Shown: positions 7,480-16,105, counted from the first letter of the stretch. The stretch is 64,000 bases of DNA from JBMOMT01 sp049324835 (GCA_049324835.1 JBMOMT010000060.1:163391-227390), one strand, 5' to 3'. The notes: generated from the sequence alone by a model not told the origin. Numbers and translations are program-made.

Positions 7480-8436
7480 ATGAAACAGCTACGTCCCCCC
7501 AGCCCTTTGCCTGTTCTGTTGATCCTGTTGGCGGCAGCCCTGATCGTCGCCGGCTGCGCCAAATCGCCCTCAGAGAGGACCGAACAGGTTGTGCGGGAGA
7601 TGGTCAGAGAGACGGTGGTCGTCGCCGGCACGCCGCAAGTGGCGGAAAAGGAAGGCGTGCCCGCGCCGACCATGCCACCCCAGGCAGGAGACGGCGTGGC
7701 TCCGCTGCCGGTGGCCTACCGCGTCAACCGTATGATCATCAAAAACGCCGAACTGCGCCTGCAAGTGACCGACACCGACCGCGCCATCGATCAGGCGACC
7801 CAGATCGCCGCCGACACTTTTGGTTACATCCTCTCTGCTCGCACCTGGTACCAGGCCGATTATAAATACGCTACTGTCACCATCGGTGTGCCGGTGGACG
7901 AGTTCGAGAACGCCGTGCGCCGCTTGCGGGCGCTGGCCCTCAAGGTGCTGGACGAAAACGCCTCCGGCAGCGACGTCACCGACCAGTACGTCGATCTGGA
8001 GTCGCAACTGCGCAACCTGGAGGCCACTGAAGCCCGTATCCGCTCTTTCCTCGACAAGGCCACCACCGTCGAAGAGGCGTTGCTGGTCAACCAAAAGCTG
8101 GCCGACATTACCGCTCAGATCGAACAGATCAAGGGTCAGATGAATTATCTCCAGGATCGGGCGGCCTACTCGACCATCACCGTTCACCTGGAACCGGATG
8201 TTCCCACACCCACCCCCACACCCACACCCACCCCCACACCCACGCCCACGCCAGAGGCCTGGCGTCCGGCGGAGACCTTGGGCAGCGCCACGGGTGTACT
8301 GGGTGCCATCCTGCGGATTCTGGGCGATCTGATCATCTGGGTCACGGTGGTGTTGGGGCCGTTCATTCTGCTGCTGGCCTTCATCATCTGGATTGGCGTC
8401 CGTCTGCGGCGGCGCTGGCGCAAACCAGCCGCGTAG
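7480..8436 (+). CDS. DUF4349 domain lipoprotein
   Basis: A 318-residue lipoprotein. A signal peptide with lipobox (LIVAGC) is followed by a VVREMVRETVVV spacer. The DUF4349 domain lies at about residues 75-235 (RMIIKNAELRLQVTD, then a long helical hairpin with TDQYVDLESQLRNLEATE and a final strand). A Pro-Thr repeat linker encoded by a short tandem repeat comes next, then one C-terminal membrane helix and an Arg-rich tail. It is thus anchored at both ends. ATG at 7480 follows AGGAGG at the usual distance; a longer frame from 7459 is unlikely. DUF4349 proteins are envelope proteins of unknown role. Confidence 0.88.
   Translation: MKQLRPPSPLPVLLILLAAALIVAGCAKSPSERTEQVVREMVRETVVVAGTPQVAEKEGVPAPTMPPQAGDGVAPLPVAYRVNRMIIKNAELRLQVTDTDRAIDQATQIAADTFGYILSARTWYQADYKYATVTIGVPVDEFENAVRRLRALALKVLDENASGSDVTDQYVDLESQLRNLEATEARIRSFLDKATTVEEALLVNQKLADITAQIEQIKGQMNYLQDRAAYSTITVHLEPDVPTPTPTPTPTPTPTPTPEAWRPAETLGSATGVLGAILRILGDLIIWVTVVLGPFILLLAFIIWIGVRLRRRWRKPAA
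8207..8252 (+). repeat. Tandem six-base repeat encoding a Pro-Thr linker
   Basis: Alternating CCCACA and CCCACC units encode about seven Pro-Thr dipeptides between the DUF4349 domain and the C-terminal helix. Copy number in such tracts tends to vary. Confidence 0.75.
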
Positions 8437-8455
8437 CCAGGTGTATCGGATAGGA

Positions 8456-8496
8456 GACCCGCCCGCAGGTTGAGCCAACCAACCCGCGGGCGGGTC
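8456..8496. terminator. Hairpin between convergent genes
   Basis: GACCCGCCCGC (8456-8466) pairs perfectly with GCGGGCGGGTC (8486-8496). There is no clear T-run. It lies just after the DUF4349 gene and before the 3' end of the opposing glycosyltransferase gene. Confidence 0.6.
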
Positions 8497-8540
8497 GGGT
8501 ACGCCTCACAGATGACGACTGCTCTCGATGGCCCTGTGGT

Positions 8541-9653
8541 TCACAGACCCAACATCTGGCAATAGATGGCATGCGTGGCCTGAGCCACTTGCGCCTGAGT
8601 GAAATGGGCCAGTACGCGCGCCCTTCCCCTCGCGCCCAGATCTGCCCGCAGGCCGGGCTCGGTCAACAGCCGCGCCAGACAAGATCGTAGTGCGGCGGGG
8701 TCTCCCTGGGCAAAGATCAGACCCGCATCGCCGATGACGTGTGGGATCTCGCCCGAATCGGAGCCAATCACCGGTATGCCGCAGGCCATGGCTTCTACCA
8801 GTATCCGGCCAAACTGCTCTTTCCAGTTGGGCCGGTCGATCGAAGGCAGCACCAGGACGTCCAGCGCCCGCAGGCGGGCGGGCATCTCGGAGGAGGCCAC
8901 CCACGCCTCAAAGCGCACCCGATCGGCCACGCCGAGATCCGCCCCTTGCTGTTCCAGAGCCTCCTTTAGCGGTCCGCTGCCGATAAAATAGAGCTGCCAG
9001 TTGACCGCCTCGCCCAGGCCTGCCGCTGCTTGCAGCAATGTCTCCACGCCCTTTTCCCTCACCAGCCGACCAGCATAACCGATGACAAAGGCCTCTTGAG
9101 CCGGTTCAGGTTCGTTCGCCGGAGAAAAACGGTCGGGATCGACGCCGAACTGTGGGATCACCGTTACCGGGCCGATGTAACCTTTGGCTCGCAACACGGC
9201 CTCGGCCTCACGGTTGCCTGCCAGGGCGTGGTTGGCGTGACGCAAGGTGTAGCGCTCCATCCAGCAAAAAGGGGGGGGATAGCGCCGCTTTAGATTCTGC
9301 CAGGTGAAAAAGAGCGTCCGGGCGCTGGCGCGACGCGCCAGGCGCATGGCTTGAAAAGTGGCCAGATTATAAGGCTCTTCGTCGATGTGCAGCAGGTGGG
9401 GGCGCACGCGCCGCACCAACCGACCCAGTTGCGGGTAAAAATGCAGATGAAACTGCCCATTAAGCGTAATGGGTGTTTCGATCAGGTTGTAACCCTGGGT
9501 GTGAAGGCGCTCCAGCCGCAGCACGCCCCGTTCGTCGCGCCAGGCGGGCGGCACGACGACGGTCAACTCGATGTCCGGCAGGCGGGCCAGTGCTTCCAGC
9601 TTGGTCTGGTAGGTGCCGACGACGCCGGCTTTGGAGAGCATCAGAACGCGCAA
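8541..9653 (-). CDS. Glycosyltransferase family 4 (GT-B fold)
   Basis: A 370-residue GT4 enzyme. The N-terminal acceptor half has the WRDERG and HLLHIDEEPYNLA stretches. The donor-binding half carries IGYAGRLVREKGVETLL, then a glutamate-containing segment (EQFGRILVEAMACGIPVIGSD) with the E-x7-E-like motif that holds the nucleotide sugar. The product is probably a glycolipid or a cell-surface polysaccharide; neither sugar nor acceptor can be read from the sequence. A TTG codon at 9653 behind GGAGGA is the start. It is the last gene of the minus-strand unit starting near 13.95 kb, though helicase and glycosyltransferase have no obvious common task. Confidence 0.9.
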   Translation of the reverse strand: MRVLMLSKAGVVGTYQTKLEALARLPDIELTVVVPPAWRDERGVLRLERLHTQGYNLIETPITLNGQFHLHFYPQLGRLVRRVRPHLLHIDEEPYNLATFQAMRLARRASARTLFFTWQNLKRRYPPPFCWMERYTLRHANHALAGNREAEAVLRAKGYIGPVTVIPQFGVDPDRFSPANEPEPAQEAFVIGYAGRLVREKGVETLLQAAAGLGEAVNWQLYFIGSGPLKEALEQQGADLGVADRVRFEAWVASSEMPARLRALDVLVLPSIDRPNWKEQFGRILVEAMACGIPVIGSDSGEIPHVIGDAGLIFAQGDPAALRSCLARLLTEPGLRADLGARGRARVLAHFTQAQVAQATHAIYCQMLGL

Positions 9654-9685
9654 CAGCCTTCCTCCGTGCGGATCGGTTGACCCGA

Positions 9686-11995
9686 TCAGTCAGGCTCGAC
9701 CAGCGCCGCCAGCTCTTCCGATAAGGCGGCGATGTCATCGTACGAACGGCGGGCGGCAGCCAGCAGGCCCTCCATCTCGGCGATGCGACGCCGCAGATCG
9801 GCTTCGGAGTAACTTTCCAGCCAGGCGTCGCGGATGAGCTGCTCAAAGCTGCGCGTATCGTCTATGGCTCCCAGGATCAGGTCCAACTCGCCGACCACCA
9901 GCTCGAACAGGCGGATCTTGTTGGCCAGCAAGTCCAGAACATAAGCCTCGATGGTGTTTTGCGCCACCAGGTTCAAGACCACCACTTCTTGCTCCTGGCC
10001 CAGGCGGTGCAAACGACCGATGCGCTGTTCCACTTTCATCGGGTTCCAGGGCAGATCGTAGTTGATCAGCACGCGACAGAATTGTAAATTGTGTCCCTCT
10101 GCGCCCGATTCCGTGCTGACGAGGACTCTTGTTCCTTCACGAAAGGTACGCACCGCCTCCTCTTTGGCGGCAGCATCCAGGCCACCGTGGAAGACGACCG
10201 TCTCGTGGCCGTGAGCCTCGAGTGCGGCCTGTAGCGCGCGTAGCGAGGGCAAAAACTCGGTGAAAATCACCACCTGATCTGGAAAACGCTCCAGCAGATG
10301 CAACACCGCCTGGGTTTTTCGTCCCAGTGCAATACCCTGGGCCAGGTTCAGAAACCCCGCCAGCCGGTCGCGGGATTCGTCGTTCTGGCGCGGATCGGCC
10401 ACCATCTTTTCCAGGGTGGCGGCCACAGCCTGGGGGCTGCTGCACAGCTCTTTTTGCAGCGTCATCAGTGTCAGCCGCAGGTGGCGCGCCTCGGGTTGAC
10501 CGGCCAGCTCGTGGCGGATAAAGCCCGTAACGCCGTCGTAAAGCGCCCTTTCCGCCGGGGTGAGCTGCAGATGGTAGATTGCCGCCTGCCGCGGTGGTAG
10601 TTGCACGCTCACCTGGCTGCGTCGATGGCGGATCATCACCTCGGCCAGCAGGCGGCGTAGCGCCGGCGTGTTCTGCGGCGTGAGGTTGCGCTGCCGGCGC
10701 TGAGGGCGCTCGGCCTGCCGGCGGCGTGCGGTTTCCCTGGCGGCCTCACTCAGCCGCAGCCGGGCGACGAACTCGTATCGTGCGCGTCGCAGCAGGGAGG
10801 AGGTTTCCAGCAGTTCGAAATCGAACACCTCGTAGCCCTGCTGGATCAGCGCCAGAATTTCCTGGCGGGCTTGTTCTCGTCTGCCGGAAAGCGAAAGCGC
10901 TGCCAGTTGCGCCAGATCGTGGCTGCGCCGCCATCTCTTGCGCACCCAGGTGCTGCTCGTCGAGTCCCAGTATCGATCTCGCCACTCCCGCGAGCGGCCC
11001 AGGTAACTCCACCACGGATCGCTGCGCACCGTCCGCCGTGCCGCCCGGCGGGCGCCAGGCTGCTCCAACTGGCGCCGGGCGATAAAATCGCGCCGAAAAG
11101 CGCGAGCGGTGCCCAGGTGGCCGGGTCGCAAGATGTTGATCAGGCCATAGAGTTCCATCAAATCGTTGTGCACCGGCGTAGCGGTGAGCAACAGCACATA
11201 GCGTTTGCGGATCTGATTCACAAAGCGGTGCACCCTGGTGGCGCGATTCTTGAGCTTGTGAGCCTCATCGACGATGAGCAGGTCGTACTCGCGCGCCAGC
11301 AGGCTCGAGGCGTACTCGGCCCGCCTGGCCCGACTCAGAGAGACCAGCCAGCGCAGGCGCGTTTCGCCAGCCGGTAGTTCCAGGTGACCAGGATGGCGGA
11401 CGACGGTGAACGTCTCGCCGAACTTGGTTTGCATCTCTTCGCGCCATTGGGCCGTCAGCGAGGCAGGCACCAGGATCAGCACACTCTGGGCCAGCCCCCG
11501 TTCGATGAGCTCTTTCATGACAATGCCGGCCTCGATCGTCTTGCCCAGGCCGACCTCATCGGCCAGCAGGGCGTGACCTCGCATGTCCCGCAGGGCGCGC
11601 AACGCGGCCTGGAGCTGGTAATCGTGACGGTCGATGTGGATGTCATCCAGGCAGATGAGGCGATCAAAGCCGGTGGATAGACGCAGGCTCTCAGCTCGCA
11701 GACGTAGATCATAGATGGCGGGAGAGTCGGAGGGCATGGTTTGTAAGCGGGCGCGCAGATCGGCTTCCGGCTCGACGATGCGAGGCAGGGGAGCCGCGTC
11801 CAGCTCATCAAAGGCTGTGGTCAGGTCAATGGCCTCAGCCAATGGACGGCCACAGCGGACGCAGGTGGCCTCTTGCAAGGGGTTGGGCCAGTCGCAAAAC
11901 GGACAAGGCCGCACGGTGATGGAGCGGGCCGTGCGGCGGGTCGAGGGCGAGCCGGGCTTGAAAGAGGTGGTGAGCCACTCCAGATGTTCGCTCAT
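9686..11995 (-). CDS. SNF2/RapA-type DEAH helicase with N-terminal zinc ribbon
   Basis: A 769-residue Swi2/Snf2 ATPase. Residues about 31-52 form a zinc ribbon (CPFC...CVRC). The helicase core follows: Walker A DEVGLGKTIEAG, motif II DEAH, motif III LLTATPVHN, then a long insert rich in Arg, and the C-terminal lobe with STESGAEGHNLQ and the arginine-finger motif VEQRIGRLHRLGQ. It ends in a helical tail. Relatives remodel or clear protein-DNA or RNA polymerase complexes. It lacks the extra domains of RapA itself. No good ribosome site precedes the ATG at 11995. The DnaQ-like exonuclease gene directly upstream suggests a DNA repair or defence link. Confidence 0.9.
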   Translation of the reverse strand: MSEHLEWLTTSFKPGSPSTRRTARSITVRPCPFCDWPNPLQEATCVRCGRPLAEAIDLTTAFDELDAAPLPRIVEPEADLRARLQTMPSDSPAIYDLRLRAESLRLSTGFDRLICLDDIHIDRHDYQLQAALRALRDMRGHALLADEVGLGKTIEAGIVMKELIERGLAQSVLILVPASLTAQWREEMQTKFGETFTVVRHPGHLELPAGETRLRWLVSLSRARRAEYASSLLAREYDLLIVDEAHKLKNRATRVHRFVNQIRKRYVLLLTATPVHNDLMELYGLINILRPGHLGTARAFRRDFIARRQLEQPGARRAARRTVRSDPWWSYLGRSREWRDRYWDSTSSTWVRKRWRRSHDLAQLAALSLSGRREQARQEILALIQQGYEVFDFELLETSSLLRRARYEFVARLRLSEAARETARRRQAERPQRRQRNLTPQNTPALRRLLAEVMIRHRRSQVSVQLPPRQAAIYHLQLTPAERALYDGVTGFIRHELAGQPEARHLRLTLMTLQKELCSSPQAVAATLEKMVADPRQNDESRDRLAGFLNLAQGIALGRKTQAVLHLLERFPDQVVIFTEFLPSLRALQAALEAHGHETVVFHGGLDAAAKEEAVRTFREGTRVLVSTESGAEGHNLQFCRVLINYDLPWNPMKVEQRIGRLHRLGQEQEVVVLNLVAQNTIEAYVLDLLANKIRLFELVVGELDLILGAIDDTRSFEQLIRDAWLESYSEADLRRRIAEMEGLLAAARRSYDDIAALSEELAALVEPD

Positions 11996-12035
11996 GTCTC
12001 AGGGCCGGGGACATGCCGGCTTGGGGCCACTTGGC

Positions 12036-12569
12036 TCACCAGCGAACCGGCGCCTTTTTCAGTCGATAGGATCGATCCAGAAACTGTACAAAGCCGTTTT
12101 GCCTGCCAAACTCGTACAGCTCTTTGGTGACCTTGACGTCCTGTTTGCAGTATTCGATGATTTTATCGATCTGGCCGCTTTTGTACCAACGCACGGCGGC
12201 CAGGCCGTCGGCAGATTTTTGTGCGCCCAGCGTGGCGCTGGCCAGGCTATCCAGACTCACCCGAAAGCCCAGCGCGCGGTGAATGTGATCCAGCATATCG
12301 ATGGTGGGGATCTGCTCGAAGGGGTGTTCGCTGTAGGCGCGCAGCACCTCGTAATCGAAACGGATCACGTTAAAGCCCACCACCAGCTCGGCCTGGCTCA
12401 GGTCGCGCACCAGTGAGGTGACATCGGCCTCGGTGTAGACGTGGTAGGCCTGGTCGAGAGTGTTATACGTGACGCCAACGGACAGGCCCAGCTGGCGTGT
12501 GTTGTGCCGCCCGCCCACGTCATCGAAGGTTTTTTGTGTTTCCAGATCGAAAAAGAGAATAGGGTTCAT
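12036..12569 (-). CDS. DnaQ/RNase H-like 3'-5' exonuclease-like protein
   Basis: A 177-residue protein with exonuclease motifs I to III: FFDLETQ near the N-terminus (Asp and Glu of DxE), VVGFNVIRFDYE in the middle and IIEYCKQDVKVTKELY near the end (Asp in a YxxxD context). This matches the predicted RNase H-fold exonucleases of the YprB type. Nucleic-acid substrate and polarity are inferred from the family. The gene lies between the protease and the helicase in the same direction with gaps below 45 bases. ATG at 12569 has only a weak ribosome site. Confidence 0.82.
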   Translation of the reverse strand: MNPILFFDLETQKTFDDVGGRHNTRQLGLSVGVTYNTLDQAYHVYTEADVTSLVRDLSQAELVVGFNVIRFDYEVLRAYSEHPFEQIPTIDMLDHIHRALGFRVSLDSLASATLGAQKSADGLAAVRWYKSGQIDKIIEYCKQDVKVTKELYEFGRQNGFVQFLDRSYRLKKAPVRW

Positions 12570-12594
12570 CAGGCTTCACCAGGGTGACATACTA

Positions 12595-13614
12595 TCAGAT
12601 GGCGAGCTGGGCGTTCAGCGCGTCCAGCACCAACTGGATGGGATTGATGAGTGTCGTCGTCTCGGAACCGGCGAAAAGCAGGCCAACGATATAACCCTCG
12701 TCGTCCAACACCGCCGATCCGGAATCGCCGCCGGCGCTCATGGCCCCGGCCATCAACTGGTCGGTAAAGGTGGCCAAACGGCTGCCATAGGCCACCTGCA
12801 CGGTGACGTCGATCTGGACGATGCGGCCCGTCGTGTAGCCGGTAGTACGACCTGACTTGCGCACGGTTGTGCCCAACGTGGCCTGGCGCACGCCCTGGGG
12901 CAGCCCGATCTGCAAGATCTCTTTGCTCACCAGGTCGGCTGAAAGGGGCAGCGCCAGCGCACAATCCACCTGGTTGAGACCGTCCGATTCCTGAAAGGCC
13001 GAGAGGCGATGCCTGGAGCCCACAGCCCTGGCAATGGCATTGAGTAACTTTTCGACGCCGGTGGCGACGCCGCACACGGCTGGAGTATCGCCAAAATCGA
13101 TGGGCACGAACTCGGCCAGTGTGGCGATCTGATCCGCCGTCGTGCCGCCGTCGTGCGGCCCAGGTTGAAGGATGGCATCACCGACCCTGGCGTCGTTCGA
13201 GTTGGCCAGCACATGATTGTTGCTCAGGATATAGTCGCGGCTGTTTTTGGTCACCAGGCAGCCCAGCGTGCCGGCGGTAATGGCGTAATGGCCGATAGAC
13301 ACGCCGCCGGGGGCGGGCCGCCATTTGTCCTGAGGGCCTTGAAAAGCCCGGATCTGGCCCACCTCCACCACGTCGCTCTTGACATCCTGGGCGATGACTT
13401 TGGGGATCAGGTCCTGGGCGGTCAACTGGGCCTGGGGCACCTTTTTGGTCACGCCGACGACGACGCATGGCTCGTCGGTGACGATGCCCTGGCTCTCTTT
13501 GAAACCCACGCCGCAGGCCACCACGTTGGGTTTGCTCAGTAAAAATCTGGCATACTCTTGTCTCACGCCGCGCACCAGTTTGATAGCATCGAGCAGCGTC
13601 TGGTTCATGTACAT
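12595..13614 (-). CDS. Trypsin-like serine protease with N-terminal companion domain
   Basis: A 339-residue chymotrypsin-fold protease without a visible signal peptide. The likely triad is His134 (ILSNNHVLA), Asp217 (NQVDCALA) and Ser298 (GGDSGSAV). Residues 1 to about 92 are a separate domain with NVVACGVGFKE and a VVEVGQIRA end, homologous to the whole of the next upstream gene product. Intracellular trypsin-like proteases with this preceding domain are seen in many bacteria; target and activation are unknown. ATG at 13614 lies close behind GGAGG; the ATG at 13608 is an alternative. Confidence 0.87.
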   Translation of the reverse strand: MYMNQTLLDAIKLVRGVRQEYARFLLSKPNVVACGVGFKESQGIVTDEPCVVVGVTKKVPQAQLTAQDLIPKVIAQDVKSDVVEVGQIRAFQGPQDKWRPAPGGVSIGHYAITAGTLGCLVTKNSRDYILSNNHVLANSNDARVGDAILQPGPHDGGTTADQIATLAEFVPIDFGDTPAVCGVATGVEKLLNAIARAVGSRHRLSAFQESDGLNQVDCALALPLSADLVSKEILQIGLPQGVRQATLGTTVRKSGRTTGYTTGRIVQIDVTVQVAYGSRLATFTDQLMAGAMSAGGDSGSAVLDDEGYIVGLLFAGSETTTLINPIQLVLDALNAQLAI

Positions 13615-13642
13615 GGCTCCTCCCCCCGGCGACTGGCTGGTT

Positions 13643-13909
13643 TCAGCTCAGCGCTCGAATTTCTCCCACTTCCCGCACGTCCACCGGCACCCCTTCCAGT
13701 TCGGCAGGGATGAGATCGGCGCCTCCGATCTCGTTTTGGGGAAGTTTGTGTTTGACCGATACCACGATGGCTATCTCGTCGGTCAATTGTTGATTTTTCT
13801 CCTTGAATCCGATGCCCACACCCACGACATTTCTTTTGCCCAGTAAGGCAGCCTGGTGCCGGCTCATCACCTGTCGGATCCAGTCCAGGTCGATCTTGGA
13901 AACCATCAT
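13643..13909 (-). CDS. Small protein homologous to the protease N-terminal domain
   Basis: An 88-residue protein with NVVGVGIGFKE, TDE, IVVSVKHKLP, ADLIP and VREVGEIRA in the same order and spacing as residues 1-92 of the protease encoded 29 bases downstream. It has no catalytic residues of its own. It may act as a free inhibitor, chaperone or binding partner of the protease, or as the sole functional form of a substrate-recognition domain. This is inference from domain sharing. It is the first gene of the unit driven by the minus-strand promoter at 13954-13982. Confidence 0.85.
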   Translation of the reverse strand: MMVSKIDLDWIRQVMSRHQAALLGKRNVVGVGIGFKEKNQQLTDEIAIVVSVKHKLPQNEIGGADLIPAELEGVPVDVREVGEIRALS

Positions 13910-13953
13910 CCACCTCCTCGCCTCCGAAGGCCAAAACCGGAGGCCCGGGCTCC

Positions 13954-13982
13954 ATTATAGCACAGATTTGACAGCCTCACAA
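13954..13982 (-). promoter_or_regulatory. Promoter of the protease-exonuclease-helicase unit
   Basis: On the minus strand: -35 TTGTGA (13982-13977), 17-base spacer, -10 TATAAT (13959-13954). It overlaps the divergent promoter of the CooC-like gene, so the two may compete for polymerase or share control. Confidence 0.7.
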
Positions 13983-13996
13983 GGCTTTGCTATACT
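13968..13996 (+). promoter_or_regulatory. Promoter of the CooC-like gene
   Basis: -35 TTGACA (13968-13973), 17-base spacer, -10 TATACT (13991-13996), about 60 bases before the start codon, overlapping the divergent promoter. Confidence 0.75.
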
Positions 13997-14060
13997 TTGC
14001 CGCGCTGTGTGGCGTGACACACCGCGCCGAGTGAATCACACCTGTTGGATGGAGGGTATT

Positions 14061-14858
14061 GTGGCAATAACCATCGCGGTAGCTGGCAAGGGTGGGGTGG
14101 GCAAAACGCTCATCTCGGCTCTGCTCATCAACCATCTGGCACGCCGGCGCAATGGCCCGGTGCTGGCCATCGACGCCGATCCCAGCACCAATTTGCACCT
14201 GGCGTTGGGCGTCAAGGTCAACTTTGACCAACTGGAAACGGTCGGCGGCATCCGCGAAGAGACGGCTGTCGATGTGCAGGGCGGCAGCAACCTGGGCGGC
14301 ATGAGTAAACCCGATTATTTCGACCTGCGCATCCAGCAGGCCATCTGGGAAGAGGACGATTTTGATCTGCTGGCTATGGGTCGCCCGGAGGGGCCGGGTT
14401 GTTACTGCGCCGCCAACAACATGCTGCGTATCTCCATCGACCGGCTCTCGGCCTCTTATCGTTACCTGGTCATCGACAACGAGGCTGGGTTGGAGCACCT
14501 CAGCCGCCGCACCACGCGTGATGTGGACGTGCTGCTCATCGTGGCCGATGCGTCTATGCGCAGCATTCTGACTGCCGGCGGCGTGGCCAGGCTGATCGAC
14601 GAGTTGCGCACCCACGTGGGGGCCAAATATCTCATCGTCAACCGTGTGCCCACAGACGAAAACGGCCAGCCCAAACTGCCGGAAGCGTTGCGTCAGGGCA
14701 TCGAAGCGCAGGGCCTTCGACTGGCCGGCATGATCCCCATGGACCCTGTGGTGGCCGAGTTCGACGCGCTGGGCAAACCGGTGGGGGATATCCCCAGCAC
14801 GTCACCGACTCGCCGCGCTTTTGATCGTATCCTGGCCGCGATCCCCGAGCTGAATTGA
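14061..14858 (+). CDS. cooC: CooC-like nickel-insertion ATPase (MinD superfamily)
   Basis: A 265-residue SIMIBI-class NTPase. It has the deviant Walker A AGKGGVGKT, the DADPSTNLH segment, a CxC pair in GPGCYCAANNMLR, and IDNEAGLEHLSRR. The CxC in this place is the metal-binding mark of CooC, the ATPase that loads nickel into CO dehydrogenase, and of the related AcsF. The family function is ATP-driven nickel delivery. No CO dehydrogenase gene lies in this window, so the client must be elsewhere. GTG at 14061 is chosen because GGAGGG lies five bases upstream; the ATG at 14049 would overlap that site. A terminator hairpin follows directly. Confidence 0.88.
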   Translation: MAITIAVAGKGGVGKTLISALLINHLARRRNGPVLAIDADPSTNLHLALGVKVNFDQLETVGGIREETAVDVQGGSNLGGMSKPDYFDLRIQQAIWEEDDFDLLAMGRPEGPGCYCAANNMLRISIDRLSASYRYLVIDNEAGLEHLSRRTTRDVDVLLIVADASMRSILTAGGVARLIDELRTHVGAKYLIVNRVPTDENGQPKLPEALRQGIEAQGLRLAGMIPMDPVVAEFDALGKPVGDIPSTSPTRRAFDRILAAIPELN

Positions 14859-14870
14859 CCCTGGCCTATC

Positions 14871-14907
14871 AAAAAGCCAGCGGGCTTCTGTCCGCTGGCT
14901 TTTTTTG
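14871..14907. terminator. Rho-independent terminator, bidirectional
   Basis: AGCCAGCGG pairs with CCGCTGGCT around an eight-base loop, with A-run before and a run of seven T after. It serves cooC on the plus strand and the response regulator gene on the minus strand. Confidence 0.9.
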
Positions 14908-14910
14908 TTG

Positions 14911-16071
14911 TCAGGCTTGCGCCGGGGGTTTGGGTTCGAGGTTTTGGGCCAGTTGATCGGCCTCGGCAGCCAGCGCGCGCAGTTGCCTGGCCAGTTGGGC
15001 AGCCCGGCTGTGGCAGGCGTTCAGCTCGGCCTCGGTGATCCAGGGCTGTGGCGGCGCCTCTTTTGCCGGAGCGGGAGGGGCGCTGGCTGCCGGCTGATCT
15101 TCCAGCAACCGGGCCAGCTTTTCGGCGCGCTCCTGCGCCTGGCGGTAGAGACGGGCGTTCTCGATGGCCACGGCAGCATATTCGGCCAGCGTGCACAATT
15201 GGCGGCTGTGTTCCTCGGTGAATTCGGTGCGCTTGACGATGTTATCCACCGAGAGCACACCGATGACTTCTTTTATGCCTTTGATGGGCACGGCCAGCAT
15301 CGACTTGGTGAGGTGGCCCGTTTTGAGTTTGTGGCGCGCATCGCCGCTGGGCGGCGGCTTGAGGATGACCGGCTTGCCGGTTTTTACCACCTGGCCGGTG
15401 AGGCTATCCTCTACCTTGAGGCGAAACCCCTTGGCGTGTTTGTCGCCATAACTCCAGGCCGAGCGCAGATAAAGCTCGCCCGTGGGTGAGTCCAGTAGCA
15501 TCAAGTAACCTTCTTCGGCTTTGGAGAGATACACCGCCGCTTCCACGATGCGCGATAGCAGTTGTTCCAGGTCGAGCAGCGAGGTGACAGCTTTGCCGAT
15601 GTCGAGGATGGTGCTCAATTCGGTCAGTCGACGCTCCAACACCTGTTGGGGGGCATCGGCGGGGGTAGGGCCAGGTGCAACAGGCGGTGTGGCCTTTGGC
15701 GCCTGCCGGGCCAGCGCCCGCTCCACAGCTCCTAGAATCTCTTCCACGGTGAACGGCTTGATGATATAGTCGGTGGCGCCAGCGCGAAAAGCTTCGATGG
15801 CGGTGCGCTCAGAACCGTGAAAGGTGGTGAGAATGACGGGCGTATCGTAGCCCCGTTCGCGCAACGCCTGGATCATTTCGTCGCCGTTCATCTTGGGCAT
15901 CTTGCGGTCGGTGATGATCAGATCCGGTTTTTCTTCCAGCGCCCGCTGCAGGCCCTTTTCACCGTCTCTGGCGGTGATGACTTCGTAACCCTGAGGGATC
16001 AGAATGTCGCCGGCCAAAAACTGGATGTTCTCGCGCCGATCGTCTACGACGAGAATTTTTGCCCCTGCCAT
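14911..16071 (-). CDS. Response regulator with receiver, GAF and coiled-coil regions
   Basis: A 386-residue regulator. A CheY-like receiver covers residues 1 to about 120 (KILVVDDRRENIQF, phospho-acceptor Asp in LIITDRKMPKMNG, Thr in VILTTFHGSER and Lys in YIIKPFT). An Ala-Pro linker and a short coiled coil lead to a GAF domain (about 180-325; LSRIVEAAVYLSKAEEGYLML to LCTLAEYAAVAIENARLYRQA), and a Pro/Ala-rich coiled-coil tail follows. There is no DNA-binding or enzymatic output domain, so it probably signals through protein contacts. ATG at 16071 is favoured over 16104 because AAGGGG lies upstream of it. No histidine kinase gene adjoins. Confidence 0.88.
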   Translation of the reverse strand: MAGAKILVVDDRRENIQFLAGDILIPQGYEVITARDGEKGLQRALEEKPDLIITDRKMPKMNGDEMIQALRERGYDTPVILTTFHGSERTAIEAFRAGATDYIIKPFTVEEILGAVERALARQAPKATPPVAPGPTPADAPQQVLERRLTELSTILDIGKAVTSLLDLEQLLSRIVEAAVYLSKAEEGYLMLLDSPTGELYLRSAWSYGDKHAKGFRLKVEDSLTGQVVKTGKPVILKPPPSGDARHKLKTGHLTKSMLAVPIKGIKEVIGVLSVDNIVKRTEFTEEHSRQLCTLAEYAAVAIENARLYRQAQERAEKLARLLEDQPAASAPPAPAKEAPPQPWITEAELNACHSRAAQLARQLRALAAEADQLAQNLEPKPPAQA

Positions 16072-16105
16072 GCCACCACCCCTTTCCGAACCCGATCCTG
16101 CCATC

